Shown: one piece after another, positions 1 through 10,099 of the stretch | Layout of the letters: every line of letters begins with the position of its first letter | Position numbering within the stretch: the stretch's first letter is position 1 | NCBI RefSeq assembly: GCF_021130785.1 | Contig: NC_060211.1 | Coordinates: 126,305,001-126,369,000, forward strand | Reading direction: 5' to 3' | DNA: 64,000 bases | DNA from: Homalodisca vitripennis | Taxonomy: Eukaryota > Arthropoda > Insecta > Hemiptera > Cicadellidae | Translations under genes and position numbers: made by a program | Notes under the pieces: generated by a model | The model's input: only the letters and a program-made list of their open reading frames with translations | What the model was told of the DNA's origin: nothing | The model's database searches: none

Positions 1-2
1 AA

Positions 3-740
3 TTTTGGTTTAAAGCAAAAGATATTGCAGAAATATTGGGAATTAAAAAATACGATGAAAGCGATTAGAGATCACGTTTAAAGACAAATATAAAAAAAGC
101 TTCGATAACATAGATTCAGAAGGGGGGAACGAATCGTTTTTACTTCAAACTTTCAAAAAAACACTATTTTCATTAATGAACCGGGCATATATTCTCTTTA
201 ATACTGAAATCAAAAACGGAAGATAGCAGAAATGTTTCAAGATTGGGTTTTAGAAGAAGTTTTACCAAGTATTCGTAAATTTGGTGTGTACAAACTTTGA
301 AAACAAGATTAAATATTTAGAGGACGAAAGTTAAACACTTGCAAATTAAAGATGAAATAAAAACGGAAATAATCGCAAAACAAAGTGTAAAAAATTGACT
401 TAATGAAACCAGAAACTTGTTTGTAAAAAATTTTGATAAGAAAAAACACCATGTTTTTGTATTAATTAAGAAGAATCACATGTGGGAATATCCTTATTAC
501 GTTATCAGAGCTCAAAAGAGAGAAATACCGAAAAGATTGAAAGAACATGAAATTGATTACCAGAAATGGAAATTTTATTAAGACATGGAGATCCAAAATA
601 GTATAAATCTCTACAACCAAATGAAAGAATCTTTGAATATTTTATACAACGGAAATTCATTTTACTACAAATATGGGCAGAATCTCGACTGATTTATAGA
701 ATATCTAAATTACACGATGAAAATGATTCTAAATTTTACT
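3..740 (+). pseudogene. BRO-N domain gene relic of Polinton, with DUF3627-like C-terminus
   Basis: Broken plus-strand gene running in from the left edge. Frame 3 opens with FWFKAKDIAEILGI, which matches the start of the BRO-N DNA-binding domain; a stop follows at about 66, and the reading then moves between frames. Around 160-300 the typical end of the domain appears (INEPGIYSL, then QDWVLEEVLPSIRKFGVY) with a stop at about 299. Around 440-690 a second conserved block reads HVFVLIKKN, YPYYVIRAQKR and NSINLYNQMKES, resembling the C-terminal domain that follows BRO-N or MSV199 in large DNA viruses and Polintons. In these elements such genes are thought to be DNA-binding accessory proteins. At least four frame breaks make it non-functional. 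Seen: the motifs. Known: the family. Inferred: that it belongs to the same Polinton as the polymerase to its right. Confidence 0.75.
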
Positions 741-771
741 AAAAACTCTCGATTTATTATATTTTGTTTGT

Positions 772-1090
772 AAATGTTTAGATATAACTAGGTAACCATT
801 GTAAAATCTTTTTTTCATATTCACAAGGCATTTCGTTTTTTATAACTTTCGCTGAACATTTTTTTAGCACAAATCTTTGCAAAAAGCATCTTTTCTATCT
901 TTACTATACTGCCAGTTATTTTAAATTCAGAAATATTTTTAATTTCTTTACAAAAGTAACAATTTTTTTTTCTTCTAAAGTTAATTTGTCCATTTTAACG
1001 TTTAATTCCTTACAATAACAGTCTTTTCTATTCTTTTCCTTATAAAATTCTTGACACTTTGTACATTTCTTTTGAGACTCATTTTATAGA
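772..1090 (-). pseudogene. Zinc-ribbon small protein, decayed copy A
   Basis: This minus-strand block is a diverged copy of the gene at 1130-1510. Both share the same order of coding blocks: a zinc-ribbon stretch, the CKDCA-like second cysteine pair region, and a trailing block near 1050-1090 with the same bases as 1480-1510. In this copy the frame is broken by small indels and only part of the cysteine pattern survives. Function is unknown. Small Cys-pair proteins of this kind occur as accessory genes in Polintons and large DNA viruses. Confidence 0.5.
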
Positions 1091-1129
1091 AAAAAAAATT
1101 ATTACACGATGAAAATGTTTTAAACTCTC

Positions 1130-1515
1130 GAATTATGATATTTGGTTTGTAAATGTTTAGCATAAACTAGGTAAACCATTGAAGAACTCTTCCACATTCG
1201 CAATGAGTCGGTTTTATTTTGACTTTCTCGGAAAATTTCTTCTAGCACAATCCTTACAAAAAGCTTGTTTTTTATCTTTACTATAATGCCAGTTGTGAAA
1301 TTCTGAAATATTCTTAATTTCTTTACAAATACAACATTCTTTCTCTTCTAAAGTTAATTTTTCTATTTTTTTCGTATAATTCTCTCTCATATTTACTACG
1401 GACAATCCTTACACATAGACCCTAATCCTTCTTTTTTATTCCTATTTTTATAAAAAACTTCAAAATCTTTTAAATTCTTGACACTTTGTACATTTCTTTT
1501 GAGACTCCAATTTAT
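1130..1515 (-). CDS. Zinc-ribbon small protein, copy B (63-codon open frame at 1214-1405)
   Basis: A 63-codon frame at 1405-1214 reads EKECCICKEIKNISEFHNWH and then FCKDCARRN, that is two CxxC pairs about 25 residues apart, a zinc-ribbon arrangement. Similar sequence continues in other frames to about 1515, where a further ECxKCQ-type motif (around 1480-1510, minus) suggests an original protein with more cysteine pairs. The name of the family is not known to me. It lies between the BRO-N relic (plus strand) and the integrase (minus strand), as an accessory gene of the Polinton. The neighbouring 772-1090 block is its tandem copy. Confidence 0.5.
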
Positions 1516-2560
1516 ATAGAAAAAATTATAGCTTTGACTTTCTCCAATTCATATTCATAAACTTTCCGGTTATTTCTTCATTATTTAAATCTTTTATACT
1601 ATAGTTACAGGATCTGTGTTATTAATTTGATAAATCACAAAGATTTCTCTTGACCAATTGTTCTTATATTTGGTGAAAATGTTTGTTTTTTACTACAATT
1701 CTTACATGATCATTGACTTTAAATTTAGTCTTCATGTGAATTTTCTGGTGGATACTATACTTGAAAACGGTCTCTAATAACTCCTTTTCTGCATCCCCCC
1801 CCTTATCTACGTCTTTGGGCTTCATTTTGATTGTGCTGTGAACTGTATCGTTATAATTGTTTACGATTTTTTGAAGGAATATCGATCCATTTAAAGTTTT
1901 TTTATTAATCTCAAAAATTACTTTCATTCTCTCATTTTGAGTTCTGTTATATCTCTCTACATACTTGATTTCTCTTCGTTTTTCAGTATGATAAATCTTA
2001 ATGTTGTATTTTTCTTAAAACATCATTAAATTCTTTATTTTTAAACTCTAAACCCTTATCTGTATGAAGTAGGTTTGGAGGTTTGTGATTGATCCTTATG
2101 GCATCTTTTACTATATCTTCGAAAAGCTTTTGAAATATCCTTGCCGTTTTTTTTCTTTTGATAGCTCTTGACCAAGCATATTTTGAGAAAGTATCAATAA
2201 CATTTAACATATACTTTAAATCCATCATTTTGATCTGAATAGTTAGACATTATAACTAAATCTGCTGCCCATAAATCGTCAATTCCTAATGTTATAATTT
2301 TTCTCTTTTTAAACTTTTTTCGTACTGTTGCATGAATTTCTCTAGCTTCAATCTTATTTCCTCTTTGTTCTTCAATTCTTTCCTTACTTGTTTTTCATAA
2401 AGGATTCTTTATAAATTTTACTCTTATTTGTCTTACATTTTGAACATTTTGCTGCAATTCTATACAATCCGTTTTGAGTTTGAAACAATTTTAGAATCTA
2501 TATTTTTCGTTTTCTTTTTACACTTGTGACAGTGAATTAAATCATCTTCCATTTATATAT
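1515..2560 (-). pseudogene. Polinton retroviral-type integrase relic
   Basis: Minus-strand rve-family integrase in several frames. The core begins near 2270 with DLWAADL, followed by YMLNVIDTFSKYAWSRAI and LLHTDKGLEFKN (2228-1998), which hold the first two acidic catalytic positions. The frame then shifts to VNNYNDTVHSTIKMKP and KFKVNDHVRI (1927-1664), the end of the core and the SH3/chromo-like tail. NWSREIFVI and EYELEKVKA continue to about 1530. In Polintons this enzyme inserts the element and makes a 6-bp target duplication. The upstream part near 2400-2560 contains Cys pairs that fit the N-terminal zinc-binding region. Frameshifts at about 1650, 1960, 2250 and beyond show that it is dead. 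It is on the same strand as the polymerase upstream, as in other Polintons. Confidence 0.85.
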
Positions 2561-2587
2561 CAAAGTTTCCAACTTTGTTTAACTCTT

Positions 2588-5500
2588 CTAAAATATCTGT
2601 TTTATATCCATACGGTGTACTGTATCGATCTTATTTTCTAGGACAATTCTCTTATCATCTTTAGCGTTCAGTGCTAACTTGTTTATAGTGACGGTGTACA
2701 ACTCATGTTTATAGCTTTTGATTACTGTCATCTCTCTAAATTCTTCTTTATCTTCGAACAAACATTTCTTCAAGTTTTCGATATTTATTGTTTTATTTAC
2801 AACGCTTCTCTTATTCCTTTACATCTTACTGGATTTTTGTCTAGATATTTGTACGAGTACATTTTCGATCTCAATCCACAAAAATTCTTCTAAAACTTCG
2901 CTATTTAACTCATCTTTGAATTTCCCCTATTACCTTCTTATTTTTAGTAGTGAAACATTCGTGATCTTTTGGATAATCACTTGTATCAAAGTCATCTATA
3001 TTTTCTTTAATAATTTTAAAAGGATCTCGTTTCAATTCTAGGAAATAATAACTGTCTGTATCCATGTAACACAGATTAAAATCTGGGTCAAACTTCTTTA
3101 ATTTATCGTAATAAAACTCATACATTAACAATTTGATAGGTCAAGAACTGAAAATCCTATGTTAGATCGGTTTGTTAAATTTAACCTTTTGTTTGAACAT
3201 GTGACTCGCTATACAGTTATCGTCAAAGATATTGAAAACATTTGAAGTTTCGTTTTCTTGGGCCTGTTTCATTGAAAATTCTTCATTTCCTAGTTTGATA
3301 TCACATCTATTTCGCACATTTTCCATAGATTTTCCAAAAAACAGAGTTGTTCATCAGCTTGTAAAAAATCTTTCTCAAAGTCACTTGTATAGCTTTGGTT
3401 CTCATATTAGTGTTAAAATCAATGTACTTTTTCATAAAAGGCTTCTGATCGAACGCTATAACTCTATTCACATGATTCAACACCATCCCTTGTTCGAGGT
3501 TAAAATTTCAAATTTCTTGAATGATAAAACGTATTCAGTTTTATCCAGTAAAGTTGTACAAAGTTTGTTTGTTTTTATAATGTTCGGGGAGCAAGAGGTA
3601 AATCCTTGTGATATTCATGTAAAATTTGTTGGATATCCTAGATCAACTTCGAGAATATAGCCATAATCTTCGTCGCCAGTGAGTTCTAAAATTGTTTCTT
3701 GCCACTCTTCTTTTGTATATGTTTTAGGATTCATCCACTTGATATCACTAAAACGGCAGTTTTTGCATAAGACCATAACCATAAAGGTTGTTTGCATCGA
3801 CATAAAGTAAATAGTTTTCAGGTTGTGTCTTATCGAAATCTTTCAAATATTTGTTATTTGCTTTCACATATCGCTTAATTACATTGAGAAATACCTCCAC
3901 GAATACCTTTTTCAATCATTAAATACATATTATAATCACTAATCAATTGTAATTCTATTTTCGTTAATTTTAACATAGCGTCCATGCGAGACTTGGAGCT
4001 GTTAGATAATGTGCTGGATCAAGTTTGTTGTAACAATTTAAACAAATGTTTCTGAAGTTTTCAAATATATCAGCGAGCAATAGTACATCTTGGATATTGT
4101 ACAAATCAAGAGTATTTTCCAAGATTTTTATCTTTTAAATTGTTCCATACACTCAAAGTAGTGTTGATAATCTTTCTCAGATATGCTCTCGTCTGTCAAA
4201 AGTGAATAGAAATCTTGAATTTTTCAGGTCTTCTGTGTAATAAAGTTTTTCAATACTATCGATAAATTCGTAAGGAAATATGCCTTTTCCAGATAGAATT
4301 TTAAAGTTTTCTTCTTCGTCATTTGGTTGTCTATCTAGATTTGCGTTCAATATTCGTCCATCTTGTATAAAATGATTTGTATGTTTTGAAGTCGTCTTTC
4401 TTTAGATTTTTAGCTAACTTTTCTATAGACGAGGCCTATGAATCTGAACGTATCTACGAATGAAAACTTGATGAACTTTCTTGGTTTATCATCTTCAAAC
4501 TCATACCCATATCCTGAATTTACTGAATAATTTATATATTTTTCATCTGTGTTTGCGATCAAATCAACATTTCCATTTGTTTAGCCAATTCTTTTATGTA
4601 CAAATGAGTATCGTAGTTACTCATATTGTGACAGAAAACTGGAATATTTTGAGGAAATTTGAGATTCAAGTTACAAGATAAATGAGCTGAACCTCTAAAT
4701 TTACCTGTTAAATGACAATGATCTCGTACTTTTTTTCTTGTTTTGATTATCGAAAAACCCTCACATTCACAAATATGACAAAGACTGGAATTTTGGTACG
4801 CTAATTCTTCTTCTTCGGTCAATTTCATAGGTTTTTTGTTCTTAGAATTATATTTTGTAGCTATGTATTTCGATATAATTTATTGAGTTCTTCAAACAAT
4901 TTTGCAGGAACATTTGGCAAATCTTCTTCATTTTTTGCCTCGATAACATATCGGTTTTATACCATGCGATTGGTCACATTAGACACTAAAATATAGAGTA
5001 AAACCATAAGGAATGTGCTTCTGAATCTTGGTTGTAGTCGATCTTTGTGGATTGTTCTTGCATGTCGGAAATTTTTTCTAATTATGCTCTCAAAATCCAT
5101 ATAAATAACGTACGGATGGCTAAACTTCTTTTGATAATTAGTAAATTTAGTTGTTTGACCTGAAAACGGCATAATTGGCTTACAAAACTTCATGTTGCTT
5201 GCAAATTTCTAAATGATCTGTTAAATCTCCAGATTTGTAGAAATGGCTTAAACATCTTCTACAAAGGAAATTTTTCTTTTCCTTATGCTTGGGATAACTG
5301 AGAACTCACGAGTTTATTTAAAATCGGTTATCAAAACATAATGAGATTTGTCTTCTTGTTTAACATACAATAAATCGATTTCTAACTCGGTATCATATTT
5401 TTCAGAAATTTGTAACGGAACAATGTTGAGTTTTTCGTCATAAGTATAGACATTGATAGACATTTTAGGATACTTATACTTGGAATTGTAACTTCGTTTT

Positions 5501-6495
5501 TCAAATGATTGTATATCTTTTAAGGACATTGGATACTCGAAAACCTGAAAATATCTCGTCATTTACAAATTTTTTCATATTGTTTTGATCTTTCGCAGTC
5601 TCTTTCAGGTTTTTCAATAGCGCATCGGGATAGGAATAAATAAAGCAATAGTCATCTTTATTTTTGACATTTATACAAGCTTTTTTTATCTTTGATTTTC
5701 TTTGGTAAATCGATATATGATCCTGCGTTCATCATTTCGTGTTTATTAATGCTCAAAACTAGTTGTTTGCATCTTTTAAATGTCCATCCTGAAACCCCTA
5801 TTTGGATGATTTGTCTGTTCTCGATGTGATAATTTACTAAAATTGTTTAGAAATAAAGTCGTTTATGTCAAATATTTCGTCTGCTTTTATAGTAAAGTAC
5901 ATTGGGCAAGTTTGTGGTTCACCGTTTACTAAAGTTCGTTCATATTCAAATTCCAAAGAGAGATATCCTTTCATATTTTTAACATTCTCTTGAAATTTTT
6001 CTATTAAACTTTTTAATTTCTGGCCTCATAATTGATAGATATTTGTAAATTGACATGGAATTGTCGTTCAAGTTTGTTAAAATGTATTGCTTGAAAAGAC
6101 CGTGTATTGAGGATAAAACTTCTACATCTATGATATTTTCAGGTTTTTCGTTAAGAGTTTTATCAATTTCTTCGATCATTTCAGACTTAGTTTTGTCGTT
6201 AGTTTCGATAGCCAACTTTTCAGCTATTGAATGAATTTTTTCATCATTAAATAGGTAGAGATTTTTCTTTTCAACTTTGAAATTTCTCTTTAATTCTCGT
6301 AATTTTTTCTATATTGTACATCTTTTTCATGATCGACAATTTGATTTTTCTTTAGCCCAATTCCTCAAATAATTTAGTTCACTTTCGTTAAAGTTGTTTG
6401 TTTTTTAAATGGATTTTTGAGCTATAATGTCGATCATAGTTATGTTTTAGGATTTCTTTCTTACAAAACGGACATGTTACTTTTTCACCCTTCAT
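2588..6495 (-). pseudogene. polB: Polinton protein-primed-type DNA polymerase B relic
   Basis: A ~3.9 kb decayed gene, the expected length for Polinton PolB (about 1,200-1,300 residues). The start ATG at 6495 is followed by a C2H2 finger (CPFCKKEILKHNYDRHYSS). A central Cys/His block (CHICECEG, RDHCHLTGKFRG, 4780-4680) precedes the exonuclease motif HNMSNYDTHL; Exo I is YMDFES near 5100. Polymerase motifs follow in order: A (YVDANNLYGYG, ~3800), B (FGKSMENVRNRCDIKL, ~3320) and C (YMDTDSYYF, ~3080). The tail EMTVIKSYKHELYTVTINKLALNAKDDKR is split here only for description at 2773-2588. At least ten frame breaks. It replicated the element. It is divergent from the plus-strand genes beginning at 6759 across a hairpin-rich spacer. 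Confidence 0.9.
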
Positions 6496-6525
6496 TTATA
6501 TAAGAAAAATTTTAACTACCAACTT

Positions 6526-6727
6526 TTTCTAAATTCCAACTTTTATAGTGAATTTCGAGAAATATCGTTCAAATTATCAACTTTTAAGCTAAAAACTTCG
6601 CAATAATTAGAGATATTTCGGTAGATTTTTCAGGATTTTTCAAAAGTACCAGTTTGTATGTACCTTAAAAAGTTGATAATTTGAACGATATTTCTCGAAA
6701 ATTCACTATAAATTTGGAATTTAGAAA
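6526..6727. repeat. Inverted repeat in the divergent Polinton spacer
   Basis: Two ~60-base arms (about 6526-6586 and 6665-6727) are near-perfect reverse complements. Shared blocks include AGTTGATAATTTGAACGATA and ATTTCTCGAAA. A ~78-base loop separates them. The arms fall between the polymerase start (6495, minus) and the small gene starting at 6759 (plus), so each arm lies just upstream of one divergent gene. A shared bidirectional promoter or replication-related hairpin are both possible. Confidence 0.85.
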
Positions 6728-6758
6728 ATCTCTAATAAATTTTTTGTTCTTTATAAAT

Positions 6759-6986
6759 GGAGCTAATAAAGGAATTAAATGAGGTTGGTGATTTAAAGTT
6801 CAAAGAATATAAGAAATTAATTGATGTAGAAGAAAATAAGAAGTATAAAATTGTGAAAATTGGATAAAATGAAAGATAAATTCGGGCATTACAATAATTG
6901 CCGAGTTGGAAGATTTCAAAGTACACTTGCCAAATAGATTTTTGACTGTTTTGGATGAAAAAAAGATTAAAGAAAGAATTGAATAA
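6759..6986 (+). pseudogene. Small Polinton gene next to polB, possible ssDNA-binding type
   Basis: ATG at 6759 opens MELIKELNEVGDLKFKEYKK, followed by KKYKIVKIG and a stop near 6867. After a one-base shift the reading continues with a KDKFGH block, AELEDFKVHLPNRFLTVLD and a stop near 6986. The pattern (KYKI..., a glycine turn, then LP-R-F) resembles the small protein beside PolB in Polintons and adintovirus-like elements that has been proposed to be an OB-fold single-strand-binding protein. That assignment is by pattern only. One frameshift disrupts it. It is divergent from polB. Confidence 0.45.
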
Positions 6987-6988
6987 AA

Positions 6989-7290
6989 ATGATAAATTAC
7001 ACTTTGATTGTTACTGGGAAAAAGACAATAAAAGATAAAGAATGTGTTACAATTAACTTTGTAGAATAAAGATTAAGAATTCGAAGATTTTACATTGATT
7101 CTAAGGAGATTTAACATTAGTAATAGACATTAAAAACTGCTTAAGACAAGTAGAAGCAAACAGCTATAGATTCGGTAATTTTTCATTCGTGGAGTTACTG
7201 TTTGATTTTACAGATTCGTTTATTGTCGTTTTAAACAGGAATTTTTCTATTGATTTTCGGTCGGCTCCAAAAGTGCGCTAGGAAACCCCA
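6989..7290 (+). pseudogene. Small unrecognised Polinton ORF remnant
   Basis: Directly after the previous stop a new ATG (near 6990) reads MINYTLIVTGKKTIKDKECV and breaks at about 7065. Further in-frame sequence (VIDIKNCLRQVEANSYRFG, then FDFTDSFIVVLNRNFSIDF) runs to about 7285. I do not recognise the family. Spacing and strand suggest that it was co-transcribed with the gene before it. The Polinton-like sequence stops here: what follows is a TA microsatellite and ordinary intron sequence, and no terminal inverted repeat could be recognised. Confidence 0.35.
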
Positions 7291-7302
7291 TATTCATATC
7301 TA

Positions 7303-7327
7303 CTTATATATATATATATATATATTT
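7303..7327. repeat. (TA)n microsatellite
   Basis: About a dozen TA units at the right boundary of the Polinton-derived sequence. Confidence 0.9.
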
Positions 7328-7329
7328 AT

Positions 7330-8982
7330 ATACATAAATATATAATAAAAGAAAAGTTAAACTTTCTGTAACTTCACAACTGTCTGCAGGCGAAGCTTAA
7401 GTTCACTGTTTGTTAAAATTATGAAGAAAAGTGATAAAAACCAAAAAGCTGACTATAGACTGAAATTACCTTCATTACCAACAATATGCAAGCAGTAGAT
7501 TTAATTTTTACTAAATTATAATTTTTTAACTCAAGGTTGATAATTTTTTAGATTGGCTGGAAATAATAAATACTATCACAACATCAACAAAGTTTTATGG
7601 TATTTATTTCTCAATATTTTTATAATAATTACCAACGGTAATTACCATTTGCTAGATACCTACAGTAATTTCCACCAATAATTACTAATTATACTGATAA
7701 AACCAACTAATAAAGTAATGAAAAATTACTGACAATATATGAAGGTACTCAGAATGGAAACTGTCAGCCAGGTGATATTCTCTCTAAAGGGTTATGAAGC
7801 GCTCTAAAACAATTTTCTCTTTAGTAGCTTTATTCATAATATTTATCAAAATCTTAGTACTAATCAGTTCCTTAAAATGTCTCCGGCCAATGTAATCGAA
7901 TAACATTTTATGAAGTTTAAAAACAAATATGTTCAACCTACAAAAAACAAATGAATTACTAAATAATTATTGACTTATACTTGTTAAATAATTTATTTCC
8001 ATTTCACTATTTAACATCCATCAGGTTTATCTGGCTAATATAAAAAAGAGGTCACAATTTTTTGGCACCAATCTTGATTGAATACCTTATTATAACTTAC
8101 CTAGCAAGAATCAGGAAATGGGAAACAGGTTTTGCATACTCATCTGGCAAAAACTTTACTTGTTTTTTTTGTATTATACTTATAAAATATGTATGAGACT
8201 GTTTGTGCGTGTTTGTCTACATGTACAAATTAACTGAGTGTGTTATATAATGAAACTTAACAACAGTACGTATTATAATTTACTTTGACACAGCTATCGA
8301 GCTAAAATGAACCTTTAAAAAAAATCAATAAAACTTAAGTATGTTTTTTAAAAATAGAATATATCAAATACTTCAAAAAGCTACAGACTACATTTAAAAA
8401 CATATGAAATGGGTATTTAAATTTATATTTGGTTTAGTGTACCCAAATAAATTGGTTGTTGTAATTTAGATAAGCAAGTTTAATTATTCTAAAATTAAAT
8501 TTATTCAAACCTTTTTATTGGGTTGAAACTTTTAATGTAAAGAAATGAAATTAGTCAAAGACCTAAATTTTTCTGAGAATCCCGAAAAATATAAAGTGTA
8601 TTGAATTAAAATCATGTTCCTAAAACATTTTTGCTGTCCTTAAACTGAAACCTGATAAGTACCAAAGATTTCAGGGAATCCAATGATAAACAAACAAACA
8701 AAAGAACGATAAATGTGTAACAATTTTTGGGTGCCCATCTTCAATATGAGTCTTGTTTATGCATAATATGTTCTGATTTGAAAAGATATTTTATCTGCCC
8801 AGCCCTAATTACAACTAAAATTTATTTTTTGCACATTTAAATTAGTTAACATTTACTTAAATGGGTAGCATGTTTTATTTCTGTTTTTGTAAAGTATTCA
8901 TGGTTTTATATTTTCACAACAAAATAAGGTCAAAACAATGTTTTACAATAATCAAAGTGAAATAGAAATGGAATAGACGTAC
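7330..8982. other. Intronic sequence, nothing recognised
   Basis: AT-rich, stop-rich sequence on both strands. It begins close to the Polinton edge and ends at the exchanger splice donor. No exon of the exchanger (the expected TFDPE..FFN.LLPPIIF segment) was found here, so that exon must lie further left, beyond the Polinton. Confidence 0.7.
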
Positions 8983-9209
8983 CTTCAGATCAATCTCGTT
9001 GTCCTCCAAGTCGACTATCTCTCCACGGAAAACATATCCATAGGTCTTGTTGACAACAGGCCCCGATGCACCCTTGTTGGAGAACCGCAGCCACAGACTG
9101 TCTGGTGGCAGTGACATGTTGTACCGGTCAGTTCGCTCTGGCTGGACAGCCATGTGAAGAACGGGAGTTGAACTACCAATGTAGCGGATGAAAGCTCCCA
9201 CAATCAGAC
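8983..9209 (-). CDS. Na+/H+ exchanger (NHE6/7/9-like), internal exon
   Basis: A 227-base internal exon. The acceptor reads TTGGCTGTCAG before GTCTGATTG, and the donor AAG is followed by GTACGT. It is phase 1 in and phase 0 out, giving 75 whole codons plus the shared glycine. The peptide starts LIVGAFIRYIGSSTPVLHMA, contains an N-glycosylation-like NMS and NKT in the lumenal loop, and ends GYVFRGEIVDLEDNEIDLK. In human NHE6/7/9 the same place reads YGLxVGxxxRY, then YxxKGEI, then K before TFDPEVFFN, so position, phase and residues agree with the first transmembrane-lumenal loop region of this organellar exchanger. The protein trades Na+/K+ for H+ in endosomes. It is joined to exon 15194-14975 upstream. 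The following exon is off the window. Confidence 0.85.
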
Positions 9210-10080
9210 CTGACAGCCAAAGATACTACCATCAATAGTTGCTCAAAACTAAATAATCATTTATGGTAAAATTACCTACCAAACATAACATATTTTTTAT
9301 ATAAAATTAAGAACAGACAGCCTAAATTTGATTCTAGAAACATTTGTCATACCTTGATATGTTTTAATAGATGGTAATTATTAAGAGAAATTAAAATACA
9401 CTATTAATATTTGTGAACTCAACTAAAACTTAGTACATTAGTTGCTAAGACAGATAGGTGCTTTGTAACATATGTTAGCTTCATTCAATACTTTTAATAA
9501 TTTTTGTAGTTTATTTCATCTGTTTGACACCTATAAAATTGTCTTAATTATTATTACAATCAATCACTTTATAATACATTTCATTACAGTAGTAACAAAA
9601 TTTAAGTTGATACATCCCTTAGAATACAAATAGGGGATGGAAACAGAAAAATACATTGATTATTGTTTGATTCATTTTTATGTTATTTTTCTTTCCTGTA
9701 TGTTTTCACCTCAAATGTAATTAAAAACATTCACTTTGTAATATAGTTCAATAGGAACATAAAGTTTGCATGGACATTGAAGGACATATAAAAACAAACA
9801 AACACAAAAGAGTGCTAAATGCAAATTCATCTTTAAATATTAGGTCTTATTTTAAAGTAAAATTTCCTCAGACATTGACTTACTACGTACATCTAAAGAA
9901 GCTAATTTCACTTATCATACTGCTCAGTATAAATTATCTTTTAAAAACTATGTAGTCCTGTTCTGTTGTAAGGTAGGTGATTTACATAAAGCGGGAAGGT
10001 TAATGTATTTAGATGAAGTACCAGGGAAAACATCAGATATATATTGATAGAGCACATATTAAAGTGTGTTAAAACTTCGG
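9210..10080. other. Intronic sequence, nothing recognised
   Basis: Ordinary AT-rich intron of the exchanger. The only longer frame (9770-9955, plus) has no recognisable motif and is taken as chance. Confidence 0.6.
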
Positions 10081-10099
10081 CATTTAACATAAAATTATT

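Larger units (their letters stand above)
1..7290. mobile_element. Polinton/Maverick relic (partial, decayed)
   Basis: The run holds a BRO-N gene, integrase, PolB and small accessory genes, the signature set of Polinton/Maverick elements and their adintovirus-like relatives. Capsid, ATPase and protease genes are not seen, so the element is either truncated or continues beyond position 1. It lies between exchanger exon 9209-8983 and the next exon of that gene, which must be left of the window. All genes carry multiple frameshifts, so this is an old insertion. Confidence 0.85.

Noticed and set aside
2718..3041. 107-codon plus-strand frame (and 3232-3660, plus)
   Set aside because: They are antisense to the PolB motifs of the minus strand.
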